The notes under the pieces are model-generated. The model searched no databases. It was not told the DNA's origin and was given only the letters and a program-made list of their open reading frames with translations. A stretch of DNA of 64,000 nucleotides from positions 124,001 to 188,000 of the forward strand of contig JARGSG010000208.1 of NCBI GenBank assembly GCA_030374805.1, written 5' to 3'. This DNA comes from Gracilaria gracilis (lineage: Eukaryota > Rhodophyta > Florideophyceae > Gracilariales > Gracilariaceae). The position numbers and the translations under genes were made by a program. The first letter of the stretch is position 1, and every line of letters starts with the position of its first letter. Below are positions 12,610-20,797 of this stretch, in pieces.

Positions 12610-12637
12610 GCGGCGGCGCGGGTTGAATCGCACTCAT
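11339..12637 (-). CDS. Tandem GSGRFCS-type zinc-finger protein, Pro/Ala-rich
   Basis: 432 residues from the ATG at 12637 (MSAIQPAP); the frame stays open upstream to 12922. Poly-Pro and poly-Ala tracts fill roughly the first 80 residues. Two near-identical modules follow: C-x2-C-x3-H-x4-YGSGRFCS-x2-C-A, each ending in a KW pair, separated by a basic Ala/Pro/Arg linker. The four-Cys spacing suggests a small zinc-binding knuckle or treble clef. The remaining ~230 residues are Pro/His/Tyr-rich and look disordered. Similar YGSGRFCS modules occur, as far as I recall, in protist and phage proteins without an agreed function. A nuclear DNA- or protein-binding role is inference. It converges with the SKP1-like gene, 73 bp away. 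Confidence 0.68.
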
Positions 12638-13002
12638 GTGGGGGGTGGGCGGTGGCGGCGGGGAGGACGGCGACGACGATGGTGCGCGCGACGACGCTTC
12701 AAGCGCGGCGGCGCGATGCACACAGCGGCGCGCGCGCCAAAGCAAAGCGGCGTGGGGCGCGTGGGGCGCGTGGGGGCGTTTAGATATCTTACACGTATGA
12801 CGGCGCGGGCGCGTGCGCGACGCTTGCGCTTGGTGCAAAGTTTGGAACACGCGCTGATCTCGGCAGATTCGGAAGCGCCGCGCGCTGATTGGAGCGCGCA
12901 AGCGGCGCGCGGCGGTCGCCAAAACTTTTTCCGAGCCGGTCTGCCGTGAGATGCGCTATCTTTACACTTGGGCGTATATCTTTTTAGTCTTGTCTTATTA
13001 GT
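12638..13002. other. Intergenic, upstream of the zinc-finger gene
   Basis: 365 bp, very GC-rich (GCGC-dense), holding the promoter of the zinc-finger gene and the 3' UTR of the choice-of-anchor A gene. The zinc-finger reading frame is open through most of it, so a longer N-terminus is possible. Confidence 0.45.
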
Positions 13003-13875
13003 CTAGCACGTTACGTACGGCGTGTTGAGCGTGGCCAGCGAGCCGCGGAGACCGCCCACGATGAGCGAGCCGTTCACAACCGTCTCCATCGTCGTCAGCG
13101 ACGCCGTCGGCGCCAGCACCGACGCGTGAATCTTGGCGTTGTAGAACTCGAACGAGCCGTACACCGCGCAGAACACGATGAGCGTGCGCCGCGGGTTGAA
13201 GTTCTCCATGCGAAAGTCGCGGAACTCGCTGCGCAGCCCGGAGATGACGATCACAACGTTGCGGAACGGATCGTCGCCGCCGTACACCCACCGATTCACC
13301 AACCGAAGCTCGTCCGTCCGTAGCTTGAAAAACGTGTAACAAGAAAAGCGCTCCTCGCCCGGCGTGAACGTCATGGTGCCGTTGGCGCTCTCCACGTTGC
13401 CCGTCTGCGCGCTCACACACATCTCAGCCGATTCGCGCAGCACCGAGCGTCGCACCTCGTCGAATTCCAAGTCGCCGTTATGCACCACGTCATACTGTTC
13501 CACGCGATTTGAGCAAGTCATGCGCACGCTGTGATGCACCTTGCTCCCCCTTCCCACCACCGAGTAGCCGCCGTGTATGGAGCCCATGCGCGCCCCAAAC
13601 GACCGTCCCACCGTCACGGCCCGCCGGTCCTTGTCGCACATCTTGTCGGCGCCAATGTCAAAATCGGCCACTTCGGCCTTTCCTTGCACCGCTATCGCGC
13701 CGCGAAACGCCGCCTTCGCCACGGAGATGTCGCCGAACACCAGCGCGTTGTACTCCTCAAACATCCTCTTGTGCGTGGCGGGGATGTAAGCGTTGAGCGA
13801 TTCATTTTCATCACCAAACGAGTGTTGCACTAGCAGCGACGCAAACAGCACGAGCGCAAGCGTGATTCGTCGCAT
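13003..13875 (-). CDS. Secreted choice-of-anchor A family protein
   Basis: 290 residues from the ATG at 13875 (MRRITLALVLFASLL). Residues 1-21 form a signal peptide with likely cleavage after SFG. The mature part shows the choice-of-anchor A signature: EYNALVFGDISV followed by GAIAVQGKAEVADFDIG near the N-terminus, a GGYSVVGRGS strand, and at the C-terminus HASVLAPTASLTTMETVVNGSLIVGG. The LAP-A and NGSLI-GG pattern is the family's closing motif. These domains are mostly bacterial surface proteins, some with collagen-binding-like folds; anchors vary. No anchor, LPXTG or TM helix is visible here, so the product is probably an extracellular matrix or cell-wall protein. It lies just downstream of the Hint gene on the same strand. 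Confidence 0.74.
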   Translation of the reverse strand: MRRITLALVLFASLLVQHSFGDENESLNAYIPATHKRMFEEYNALVFGDISVAKAAFRGAIAVQGKAEVADFDIGADKMCDKDRRAVTVGRSFGARMGSIHGGYSVVGRGSKVHHSVRMTCSNRVEQYDVVHNGDLEFDEVRRSVLRESAEMCVSAQTGNVESANGTMTFTPGEERFSCYTFFKLRTDELRLVNRWVYGGDDPFRNVVIVISGLRSEFRDFRMENFNPRRTLIVFCAVYGSFEFYNAKIHASVLAPTASLTTMETVVNGSLIVGGLRGSLATLNTPYVTC

Positions 13876-14165
13876 TCTGCCGCCTCTTTCTGCCGTCTCT
13901 TTCGCTCGTACGTTCACCGCGCTGCGCGGAGAAGGATGTCAAGAGTCAGGAATGCTGGATGCTGGATACCTGGTCAGTGCGTATATGTAGCGGAATGGAA
14001 GCTCACGCGCGCATCATGCGCATGGTGGCCGACATGCTGGCTGACGGTGCTGGCGCCGTGGAACAGCACGCCGCGTGCGGCGCCCACTGCGCTGCGCAGG
14101 CAGCCAGCGCGTGCACGCGTTTAATAACTTTATATGAATGCTCCACTGTTTTTATCGATTGTTGC
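13876..14165. other. Short intergenic between two secreted-protein genes
   Basis: 290 bp separate the stop of the Hint gene from the start of the choice-of-anchor A gene. No gene or clear motif is visible; the spacing allows separate promoters. Confidence 0.45.
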
Positions 14166-15620
14166 TCATCGCCTGAGCTCACTTGCTGAAAGCGCTGTGC
14201 AAAGCGCCAATGCGCGCCTCAACGCCAGAAGCACCGCACCGCAGCCGTCCCCCATCCACGCCCTCATCCACGCCCTCATCCACTCCGCCGGCACAACCTC
14301 CGCCCACACGTTGCGTCCGAGCAGCTGGTAGCTCGCCCTCACGCCCGTCAACAACGCGTGCGCCATCCTTGGTGCAACTGCCGTTGTGTAGCAGCTTACC
14401 ATCACGCCGTTCACCACCAGCAGGCCGCTCAGTGTGTGCGGGTTGTACAGACCGTGTTCCCACGTTGTTTCGATGCTCTGGATTCTTGAAGCGCCCCCCG
14501 TTGTTTGCACCACGTCGCCTTTACGCAGAGTCTCTGCTGCGCGCAACACGCCGCCGGCGCCTTGGATGTAGTGACCGTGCGATACCTGTAGGCTTGCACC
14601 GTTCTCGCACTTGAGTGATACCATTTTGCTGTACGCCGTCTTGTCCCGGTGACTGAACATGAAGATCTCACTATATTCATCACTCGCAGAACGCACCACG
14701 TCTCCAACTTGTAGCTTGTCCATGCCAATTCGCTTTCCGTCAATTCTATCCAAAACACCATTTGACGAGAAGCACATGCGCACGTTTATGGAACCCTGCT
14801 CAGCTTCATCCACAAATCCGTCCGACTTGCCCAGCCGATTCCTCCAGTCCAGCTTGAGAGCACACACATGCTCTGGTGTATCTCTTCCTTCATCGGGCGT
14901 AAATGTGATTTGATACGGGTTGTTCGGAGGCAGGTACACCTGTTTTCCTTTGGGTAAACGACTAATTAATTGAGTCACGCTCACATTCTTTCCGTGAACA
15001 CCGCCGACAAAGATCAAACTTCCGCGTTCAAGACGAACGCTTTCCTTCCCATTGGTACACACTCTTGGCGAAAATCGTTCGAAGCCCACATATGTCATCA
15101 GCCCACGGTCATTTCGTTCCCGCAACATAAAGTCGAAGAACGACTTTGGAAACGGCCTGCTCAATGTATGTAGCTCGTAATACGCATTGTAAACATGATT
15201 TGCACGCGCCGTATCCTCATCCTTTAGGGAATCAATCGTCATTAGTTGCATGTACGTATCAGCAAACAGTTCTTTCTCAGTGGCATTATCAGCCATTTTT
15301 CCACACTTCAATCCATCTACAAGCATTCGAGAGTGCGGAACCCTCAAGCCTTTTGGAGTGTCCAGAATGAAGGTGAACTCAGTGGACATTAAAGGGCAGC
15401 TTGACTGAGGGATGTGACTTGATAGAGTGGTGAAGGGACCGTCTATGAGGTCTATTGGTTTGATTGAGTACTTGGACAGCGGTGCAATGGTTTGTTTGAA
15501 AGAATTGTTCACCTGGTTGGCGAAGAGCGGAGTACATTGTGCATGGTTGTTGAGGTTGTGAACAAATGCTGTGACGACGAAGAAGAGCAACGTATTGCTC
15601 ACAGCATTGCAGTTGGCCAT
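14166..15620 (-). CDS. Secreted protein with Hedgehog-type Hint (Hog-like) self-processing domain
   Basis: 484 residues. Residues 1-28 are a signal peptide (LLFFVVTAFV core). Residues about 60-282 are an unassigned extracellular part. A Hint domain starts at Cys283 (MCFSSNGVL) and shows the Hedgehog C-domain order: LQVGDVVRS; SHRDK; LQVSHGHYI, equivalent to the T-x-x-H box with Ser347/His350; a hydrophobic strand with KGDVVQ; GLYNPHT-GLLVVNGVMVSCYT, ending in the Ser-Cys-Tyr of Hog domains (Cys410). In Hedgehog, Cys283 would start an N-S shift and the domain cleaves itself, passing the N-part to a nucleophile. Residues 412-484 are helical and hydrophobic, like an adduct-recognition region. 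Hint/Hog proteins without the Hedgehog signal domain are known from red algae and protists. Confidence 0.83.
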   Translation of the reverse strand: MANCNAVSNTLLFFVVTAFVHNLNNHAQCTPLFANQVNNSFKQTIAPLSKYSIKPIDLIDGPFTTLSSHIPQSSCPLMSTEFTFILDTPKGLRVPHSRMLVDGLKCGKMADNATEKELFADTYMQLMTIDSLKDEDTARANHVYNAYYELHTLSRPFPKSFFDFMLRERNDRGLMTYVGFERFSPRVCTNGKESVRLERGSLIFVGGVHGKNVSVTQLISRLPKGKQVYLPPNNPYQITFTPDEGRDTPEHVCALKLDWRNRLGKSDGFVDEAEQGSINVRMCFSSNGVLDRIDGKRIGMDKLQVGDVVRSASDEYSEIFMFSHRDKTAYSKMVSLKCENGASLQVSHGHYIQGAGGVLRAAETLRKGDVVQTTGGASRIQSIETTWEHGLYNPHTLSGLLVVNGVMVSCYTTAVAPRMAHALLTGVRASYQLLGRNVWAEVVPAEWMRAWMRAWMGDGCGAVLLALRRALALCTALSASELRR

Positions 15621-16533
15621 CGGTTTGCGCTTGCAGGCTTGTAGAGTGCTTTCGAAGAGGTAGACGCACGGAATAACAAATGAGCAAAAGTTATCAGCAT
15701 CATGAGGTTTGCTCTAACGGGTTGTAAACATATCCGTTAGGAACGATATGGACACATGGTAGACATAATTCGGTAGTGTTAGGAGAGCGCCCAAAAATTG
15801 CATGGCACGAGGACAAGCAAATGTATACAGGAAACACCCACACTCACATATCTATGCACATAGCGACCAAACAAGAATATGATAGTTTACTATTTCCGGT
15901 GGCTAACATCAAACAATACTCGCGCGCTGGATAGCGTGGGGAAACAGCGTGGGGAAACAGCGTGGGGAAACAGCGTGGATTAAGGCAAACTCAGATTGGT
16001 GATGCATGAAAAGCGTAATCTATGTCATCCCTGCGATCGCTATGACCGTGTACAAACGCAATCATCACAGTAAGCCCATCCACAAAAAAAGCGTCAAGCA
16101 GCGCTAGGCTGCAGAGAAGCTGTCGGGGATGTGGCGGCGAGTAAAGTGGATGAGAGGAGCGTGGTGCGGTGACAGCGTCTGAGCGCTCCCAGCGTACCAA
16201 TCTGGACTCGTACACAATACTCGCGGAGACACGGCCGACCAACGCTTCGAAAGACCCGCATCGGAACGTTCGCCTAACGGGAACACGCCATCTCGTTCAG
16301 CGCATGTGGGCAGTTTGGACAAGTTATGACGATCTGACGACGCAAGGCACCGCACTGCATTCAAGAGGCCTCACTAGTTAGACGTCTTACCCTTCGTAAA
16401 CGCGCCTCACATGTTCGACGCACCTCGACAAACTTGACATGCGCGATGGACTTGGCGCACACCGCCGATCAAGGGCGACGGCGGTGGTCGACAAATCGTT
16501 CAAAACGCGCGCGCGTTTACACTGTAAACAGGC
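15621..16533. other. Intergenic with a short tandem repeat
   Basis: 913 bp holding the upstream region of the Hint gene and the 3' UTR of the PsbQ-like gene. Apart from the 13-bp repeat at 15934-15978 I see no feature; frames on both strands at 16100-16380 have no recognisable content. Confidence 0.5.
15934..15978. repeat. 13-bp tandem repeat, three copies
   Basis: The unit GCGTGGGGAAACA occurs three times head to tail, followed by a partial copy (GCGTGG). It lies about 310 bp upstream of the Hint gene start. Confidence 0.85.
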
Positions 16534-17070
16534 TCAAGACGACGACGGCAAGGCCACACCAGCAATGCGCTCATAGTCAGCGATGCGCAGCCACTCGGTG
16601 ACGGCGCCCTTCACCGCACCTAATGCCACCGCCTCGCCGTCGAAATCAGCCTTCCGCCGCGCCGTCAACAAGCGCTTCAAACCACTTCGTCCGCCCTCCA
16701 CGCATTCCCGCAATTCACGCTCACGCTCACCAATGCGATTGCCCTCCGAGAAGTACGTGGTGCCGAACAGATCCATCGCCGTCAACAAGTCCTCGATCAT
16801 CGTCACGTCGGCCTCACCCATCAGCAGCGCTTCTGCACCGCGCGTAATGCGTGGCACGTAGCGACGCTTCGCTGTCAGCTTGGTGGAGTACTTTCCAGTG
16901 CGGTCGGCGAGCGTGGGGGCCGGCAGCGTGAGCGCGAGTGGGATGGCAGTGAGCAGTGCACGCCGCGACAAGTGCACGTGCGCTGTTGGCACACTACGGG
17001 CGCGGCGCGGCGGAGGGCGCACGCGATGAGGGAGCAGGACGCCGCCTACGAACGCTTGGTGCGCGCACAT
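16534..17070 (-). CDS. PsbQ-like thylakoid lumen protein
   Basis: 178 residues from the ATG at 17070; the frame further upstream begins with TTG. Residues 1-34 form a basic transit peptide. Then comes a twin-arginine lumen signal (HLSRRALLTAIPLALTLPAPTLA) with likely cleavage after ALA near residue 55. The mature protein (about 123 residues) is predicted all-helical, beginning GKYSTKLTAKRRYVPRI and including DLFGTTYFSEGN, a pattern I associate with PsbQ-like/four-helix lumenal subunits of photosystem II. The likely place is the lumenal side of photosystem II; which PsbQ subgroup is uncertain. It diverges from HRD3. Confidence 0.68.
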   Translation of the reverse strand: MCAHQAFVGGVLLPHRVRPPPRRARSVPTAHVHLSRRALLTAIPLALTLPAPTLADRTGKYSTKLTAKRRYVPRITRGAEALLMGEADVTMIEDLLTAMDLFGTTYFSEGNRIGERERELRECVEGGRSGLKRLLTARRKADFDGEAVALGAVKGAVTEWLRIADYERIAGVALPSSS

Positions 17071-17469
17071 TGTCGGTGGCTGCAATGCTTTCAGCTAACG
17101 ACGCCAAAGTCGAGGCTGAGGCAGACGAAGAAGCGATGCTGCTCCTTTCATAATATGAAATTCATATCCATGATCTCCAACTGGGGAGATAAAGTGGCGC
17201 CATTGGGCGTGGCCACGTGTGGGGGCGGTTGAGCAACTTGACTGATGACAGGTGGTCGCGCGCCATTGGACACATTTAGATTGTGCGTTGGCGCCAGCCA
17301 ACTTTGCTCCGCTCGCGCAGCGACGTTGCAGCTGTTCGCGTAGATAATATTAGCGCTGAGCGCTGTGCCGCTGCGCTGCGCTGCGCTCTTCCACGCGCGC
17401 GCGCGCTCGTCCCACCATCTTTGAGCGCCAGTTGCCATCGGCTGCTCCGCGGCCATTCCGCTCTCCCCC
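17071..17469. promoter_or_regulatory. Divergent promoter region PsbQ-like/HRD3
   Basis: 399 bp between a plastid-protein gene and an ER gene. It contains a GCGCTGCGCTGCGCTGC run near 17375. No other motif is certain. Confidence 0.4.
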
Positions 17470-19821
17470 ATGGCGACCTTCCGCTTGGTTCTTCTACCGC
17501 TTCTGCTTCATCTCTTCGCCTTGGGAGCGCTTGCCGAACCGAATGACGCCCGTATGCAGTATGTTGCCGTGTTTCGGGGCGAACGCTTTGAGTCTTCTCC
17601 GCTTGTTGTGCTGATTAATGGCATTGCCGCTCCTCATGTTTTGTTTCATAATGATACTGTCATCTCTTTTGTTATCCCCGCCTCCGTTGTTGATGATCCT
17701 TCCGTGTTTGATTCTTCCTTTGTTGATATTACTGTCGGCAACGTGTATCACAAGCTACCACTCACTGCCCTTCGAAGCGCTGTTATCAGAGTCGACTACG
17801 ACGAATATCATCGCCAAGTCCTCGCAAACGCTCAGCAACCTTCCGCTGAACCTCAATCTCAACTCTCACCTGAACCCGAACAACTAACATCCCAATTACC
17901 ACCGCAATCGCAACAACAACAACCCCCAACACTTCACCTCTCGGATCAACTCCAAACCCAACAGTCAGACGCTCATCTCCGTCATCACTTCGAAACTCTA
18001 CAAGACCCATTCAGCGCGCCCGAACGACTCACATCCGCGTATAGCGCATTACTCCAACACGTTCGACAATCTAACAGCTCAATCGCTATTCACGCAATTG
18101 CCGTCGCAACCCTGTCAAACATCCCTCATAGTCCGCTTTCTCATTCCGAAGCTATCAAACTACTGCGACAAGCGGCCGATATCGGCAATCCACACGCCCA
18201 CGCCGAACTCGCCTTTCTGTACGCCACCGGAATCGCCCAACCGCTTGTTCCCAGAAACGAGCCGGCTGCTCTGCTTCATTGGACCATTGCTGCTGAAGCT
18301 GGTTCTCTTTACGCGTGTATGGCGCTTGCGCATCGTTATCACGTCGCGCACTCTGTTTCTGAAGACTGTCCCCGCGCATCTGATTTGTACAAAACTGTTG
18401 CGAATATTACTGCGCCGTCGACGAACCCGTTGCGTATCCTGTTGCCTTCGCTCTTAACGCCTCCACCGCGGAAAAGATTACGGGAGGGGCGCCCTCCTCA
18501 GGCTTCTGAAGAGATTGTACAATATGTTGAACGCGCCGCTAACAGAGGTGAGCCTGGTGCACAGGTTGAACTGGCAAAACTTTTATACTCTGAACAGAGT
18601 TCTGAGACCGATATCCGTCGCGCTACTGTGCTATTTCAGAGTGCCGCCGATTCAGGTAGACCTGATGCTCATGCGCTGCTGGGCTTCATTCACCTTAGTG
18701 CTGGTAACAACGGCACTGCTATTGAGCACTTTAATGCGGCTGCGCGCCAGAATGAACGTAATGCGTTAAATGCGCTGGGTTATGTCTTTCTTTACGGCAT
18801 TGGCATTGCTAAGAATGCCACCGTTGCTGCTTCGTTCTTCCGCAAGGCAAGTGAAAATAAGCATCCTGATGCGTTCTACAACCTTGCGAAAATGTATGAA
18901 GAAGGCATTGGAGTGCACAAATCATCTTTGAATGCTTTCACTTGTCTCGGCAACGCTGCTGCGCTAGATCATATACAGGCTTCGTACAAACTCGGTCTGC
19001 GTTATCTTTCAGGCGAGCCGCCAATCAAGTACGACTGCGCCGCTGCGGTTACCAATCTCAAGAAGGTTGCGGAATCTGGCGTATGGCAACAGTACTTGGA
19101 TACGGCAGGACGGTTACATGAAAAGGGCTTGTACGCGCAGGCGTTGTACCGATATCTGAAAGCCGCGCATGCCGGTTTGGAACTTGCGCAATACAATTCC
19201 GGCTTCATGTATGAAAAGGCGACCATTGCAGATCGGGGTAATTCTGCTACTGCGCCTACAGAAGAGGAGCTTATTCACAGTGCTATTGAAATGTATTCTA
19301 TGTCTGCTGCGCAAGGCGACGTTCTTAGCATGATTCGTATTGGTGATTTGGCGTTCGCAGAGCTTCATGATTACGCGAAGGCGGCTGAGGCGTATGAAAA
19401 GGCTAGCCGTGCGGGAAGTGCCGAAGCGTACTTCAACCTTGGGTGGATGCATGCCAGAGGGCTTGGTATGAGTCCAGACAGACATATTGCTAAGCGTTAC
19501 TTTGATCAAGCGATGACCGAGACCGAGGATGCTGATGCATGGCTTCCATCGACGATTGCTGTTTTCGGTTTGAAGCACTATGAAATCGTATTTGGTGGTC
19601 TCGAATTGCTGTCCAGGCTCTACGAGGAATACGGCCGATATATTAGCGATATCCTTGTAGTCACTGCATTACTTGGCGTTCTGGTTGTTGTCGTAAATGC
19701 TCGCCAAAGAAGGCTGATGAGATTTGATCGAGACGAAGGTATCGAAGAAGAAGAAGAAATACCGGACGAAGTATCGGATGATGGAAGCAACCGAATACAA
19801 GCGGTTCGTGACGGTGAGTGA
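17470..19821 (+). CDS. HRD3: HRD3/SEL1L, Sel1-repeat subunit of the ERAD ubiquitin ligase
   Basis: 783 residues, single exon. Residues 1-22 are a signal peptide. A Gln/Pro-rich linker lies around 120-165. About a dozen Sel1-like repeats fill residues ~175-700, for example EAIKLLRQAADIGNPHAHAELAFLYATG, AATVLFQSAADSGRPDAHALLGF and GWMHARGLG. The order ends with a single TM helix at about 726-744 (DILVVTALLGVLVVVV) and an acidic cytosolic tail. Lumenal Sel1 repeats plus a C-terminal TM anchor are the architecture of HRD3/SEL1L, which recruits misfolded ER glycoproteins to HRD1. The HRD1 gene lies about 7 kb downstream, on the opposite strand. Confidence 0.9.
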   Translation: MATFRLVLLPLLLHLFALGALAEPNDARMQYVAVFRGERFESSPLVVLINGIAAPHVLFHNDTVISFVIPASVVDDPSVFDSSFVDITVGNVYHKLPLTALRSAVIRVDYDEYHRQVLANAQQPSAEPQSQLSPEPEQLTSQLPPQSQQQQPPTLHLSDQLQTQQSDAHLRHHFETLQDPFSAPERLTSAYSALLQHVRQSNSSIAIHAIAVATLSNIPHSPLSHSEAIKLLRQAADIGNPHAHAELAFLYATGIAQPLVPRNEPAALLHWTIAAEAGSLYACMALAHRYHVAHSVSEDCPRASDLYKTVANITAPSTNPLRILLPSLLTPPPRKRLREGRPPQASEEIVQYVERAANRGEPGAQVELAKLLYSEQSSETDIRRATVLFQSAADSGRPDAHALLGFIHLSAGNNGTAIEHFNAAARQNERNALNALGYVFLYGIGIAKNATVAASFFRKASENKHPDAFYNLAKMYEEGIGVHKSSLNAFTCLGNAAALDHIQASYKLGLRYLSGEPPIKYDCAAAVTNLKKVAESGVWQQYLDTAGRLHEKGLYAQALYRYLKAAHAGLELAQYNSGFMYEKATIADRGNSATAPTEEELIHSAIEMYSMSAAQGDVLSMIRIGDLAFAELHDYAKAAEAYEKASRAGSAEAYFNLGWMHARGLGMSPDRHIAKRYFDQAMTETEDADAWLPSTIAVFGLKHYEIVFGGLELLSRLYEEYGRYISDILVVTALLGVLVVVVNARQRRLMRFDRDEGIEEEEEIPDEVSDDGSNRIQAVRDGE

Positions 19822-20797
19822 CGCAGCTGCCATGGCTGTGCGTGGAATTACATCTTTTCGTTTGCTTTTGGGGCGCAGCAAGTTTTTTTTGGCAGCCAAA
19901 GGTTCATGTGTTCTGAGGAATGCTATCAGAAACGGTTGAGCTATTGGCCCTTTGCTCTTGTTCTGACACAGGGCGTACAGGTTGGTGGAACCTTTCAACA
20001 AATGCTTGAGGTGGCTCACGGTGACTCTATGCTTGTTGACGAAAATCGTTTGCAGGAGGCGGAAAGCTTTTTCCGTCATACACCAACTATTATCTGTGCC
20101 TACAATTGTCCAAAGCTCCCTATATGCAGGGAGGATGGCTCGCAAGAATCTAGAAGGGACCCCGAGTTTGACTGGAATTGTTCTTCGGGGCTTGGCACTT
20201 CTGTCTTGTGTTCCATGTTTGGACGTGAGCAGCGTTCAGTCCGAGACGTTGGAGACCCGTAATTTCCTCGTGTGGGTATAGAGGAAACAAAACCTGTTCG
20301 GATTGCCTGGGGTGTCATCTGTTTCAGCCTATGGACCGGTCTCCTTCTCTGGAGTTAAAAGGTTATAGTCGTCAATTCGATTTCAGAGAAACTGCCAGAA
20401 AATGTAGTCTACTGCTTGTAGGTGCTACAAGGGTACGCATGACTCCCAAGGACATAGGACTTTCTCTTTCCGACGCGCAACGTCAATGAATAGTCTTCAT
20501 CAGAAGGAGAATCAGATATATCCAAACTAAGGCACTCAACGTACACTCGTGCGGCTGCAGAATTGAAGCCAGAGTTTCTGAAACCAGGTTCGAGTAAGAC
20601 AAGACAGTAAGAAGCTAAGGGTACTGAACAAAATTTATACTCTGCCAAGTTAGATGATGTTAATTGCACTCCAATAACCATGTATGAACGAAAAAGCATA
20701 GAATGGTAAAGGATTTGTCATACCATTAATTCCGATCATTCCTGTTTAGAGTGACGAAAATCCGAAAGATGACCCATTTCACGCCCTTATTCAAGTG
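19822..20797. other. Intergenic with ambiguous frames on both strands
   Basis: 976 bp between the convergent HRD3 and allophanate hydrolase genes. A plus-strand frame (19906-20262, 118 codons) and an overlapping minus-strand frame (about 20240 to 19669, no ATG at its start) both have protein-like composition but no recognisable domain. A 96-codon minus-strand ATG frame lies at 20409-20699. I cannot choose among them. Confidence 0.4.
20409..20699 (-). CDS. Possible small protein, unknown
   Basis: 96 residues from an ATG, with ordinary amino-acid composition, an acidic stretch (DISDSPSDEDYSL) and a basic segment (RVGKRKS). No domain, signal peptide or TM helix is recognised. It lies between two convergent genes, where a real gene would be plausible but not required. 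It may be a random frame. Confidence 0.25.
   Translation of the reverse strand: MLFRSYMVIGVQLTSSNLAEYKFCSVPLASYCLVLLEPGFRNSGFNSAAARVYVECLSLDISDSPSDEDYSLTLRVGKRKSYVLGSHAYPCSTYKQ

Noticed and set aside
12155..12949. 264-codon plus-strand frame opposite the zinc-finger gene
   Set aside because: Its translation is almost only Gly/Arg, the expected antisense of Pro/Ala-rich codons. The opposite strand has the zinc-binding modules.
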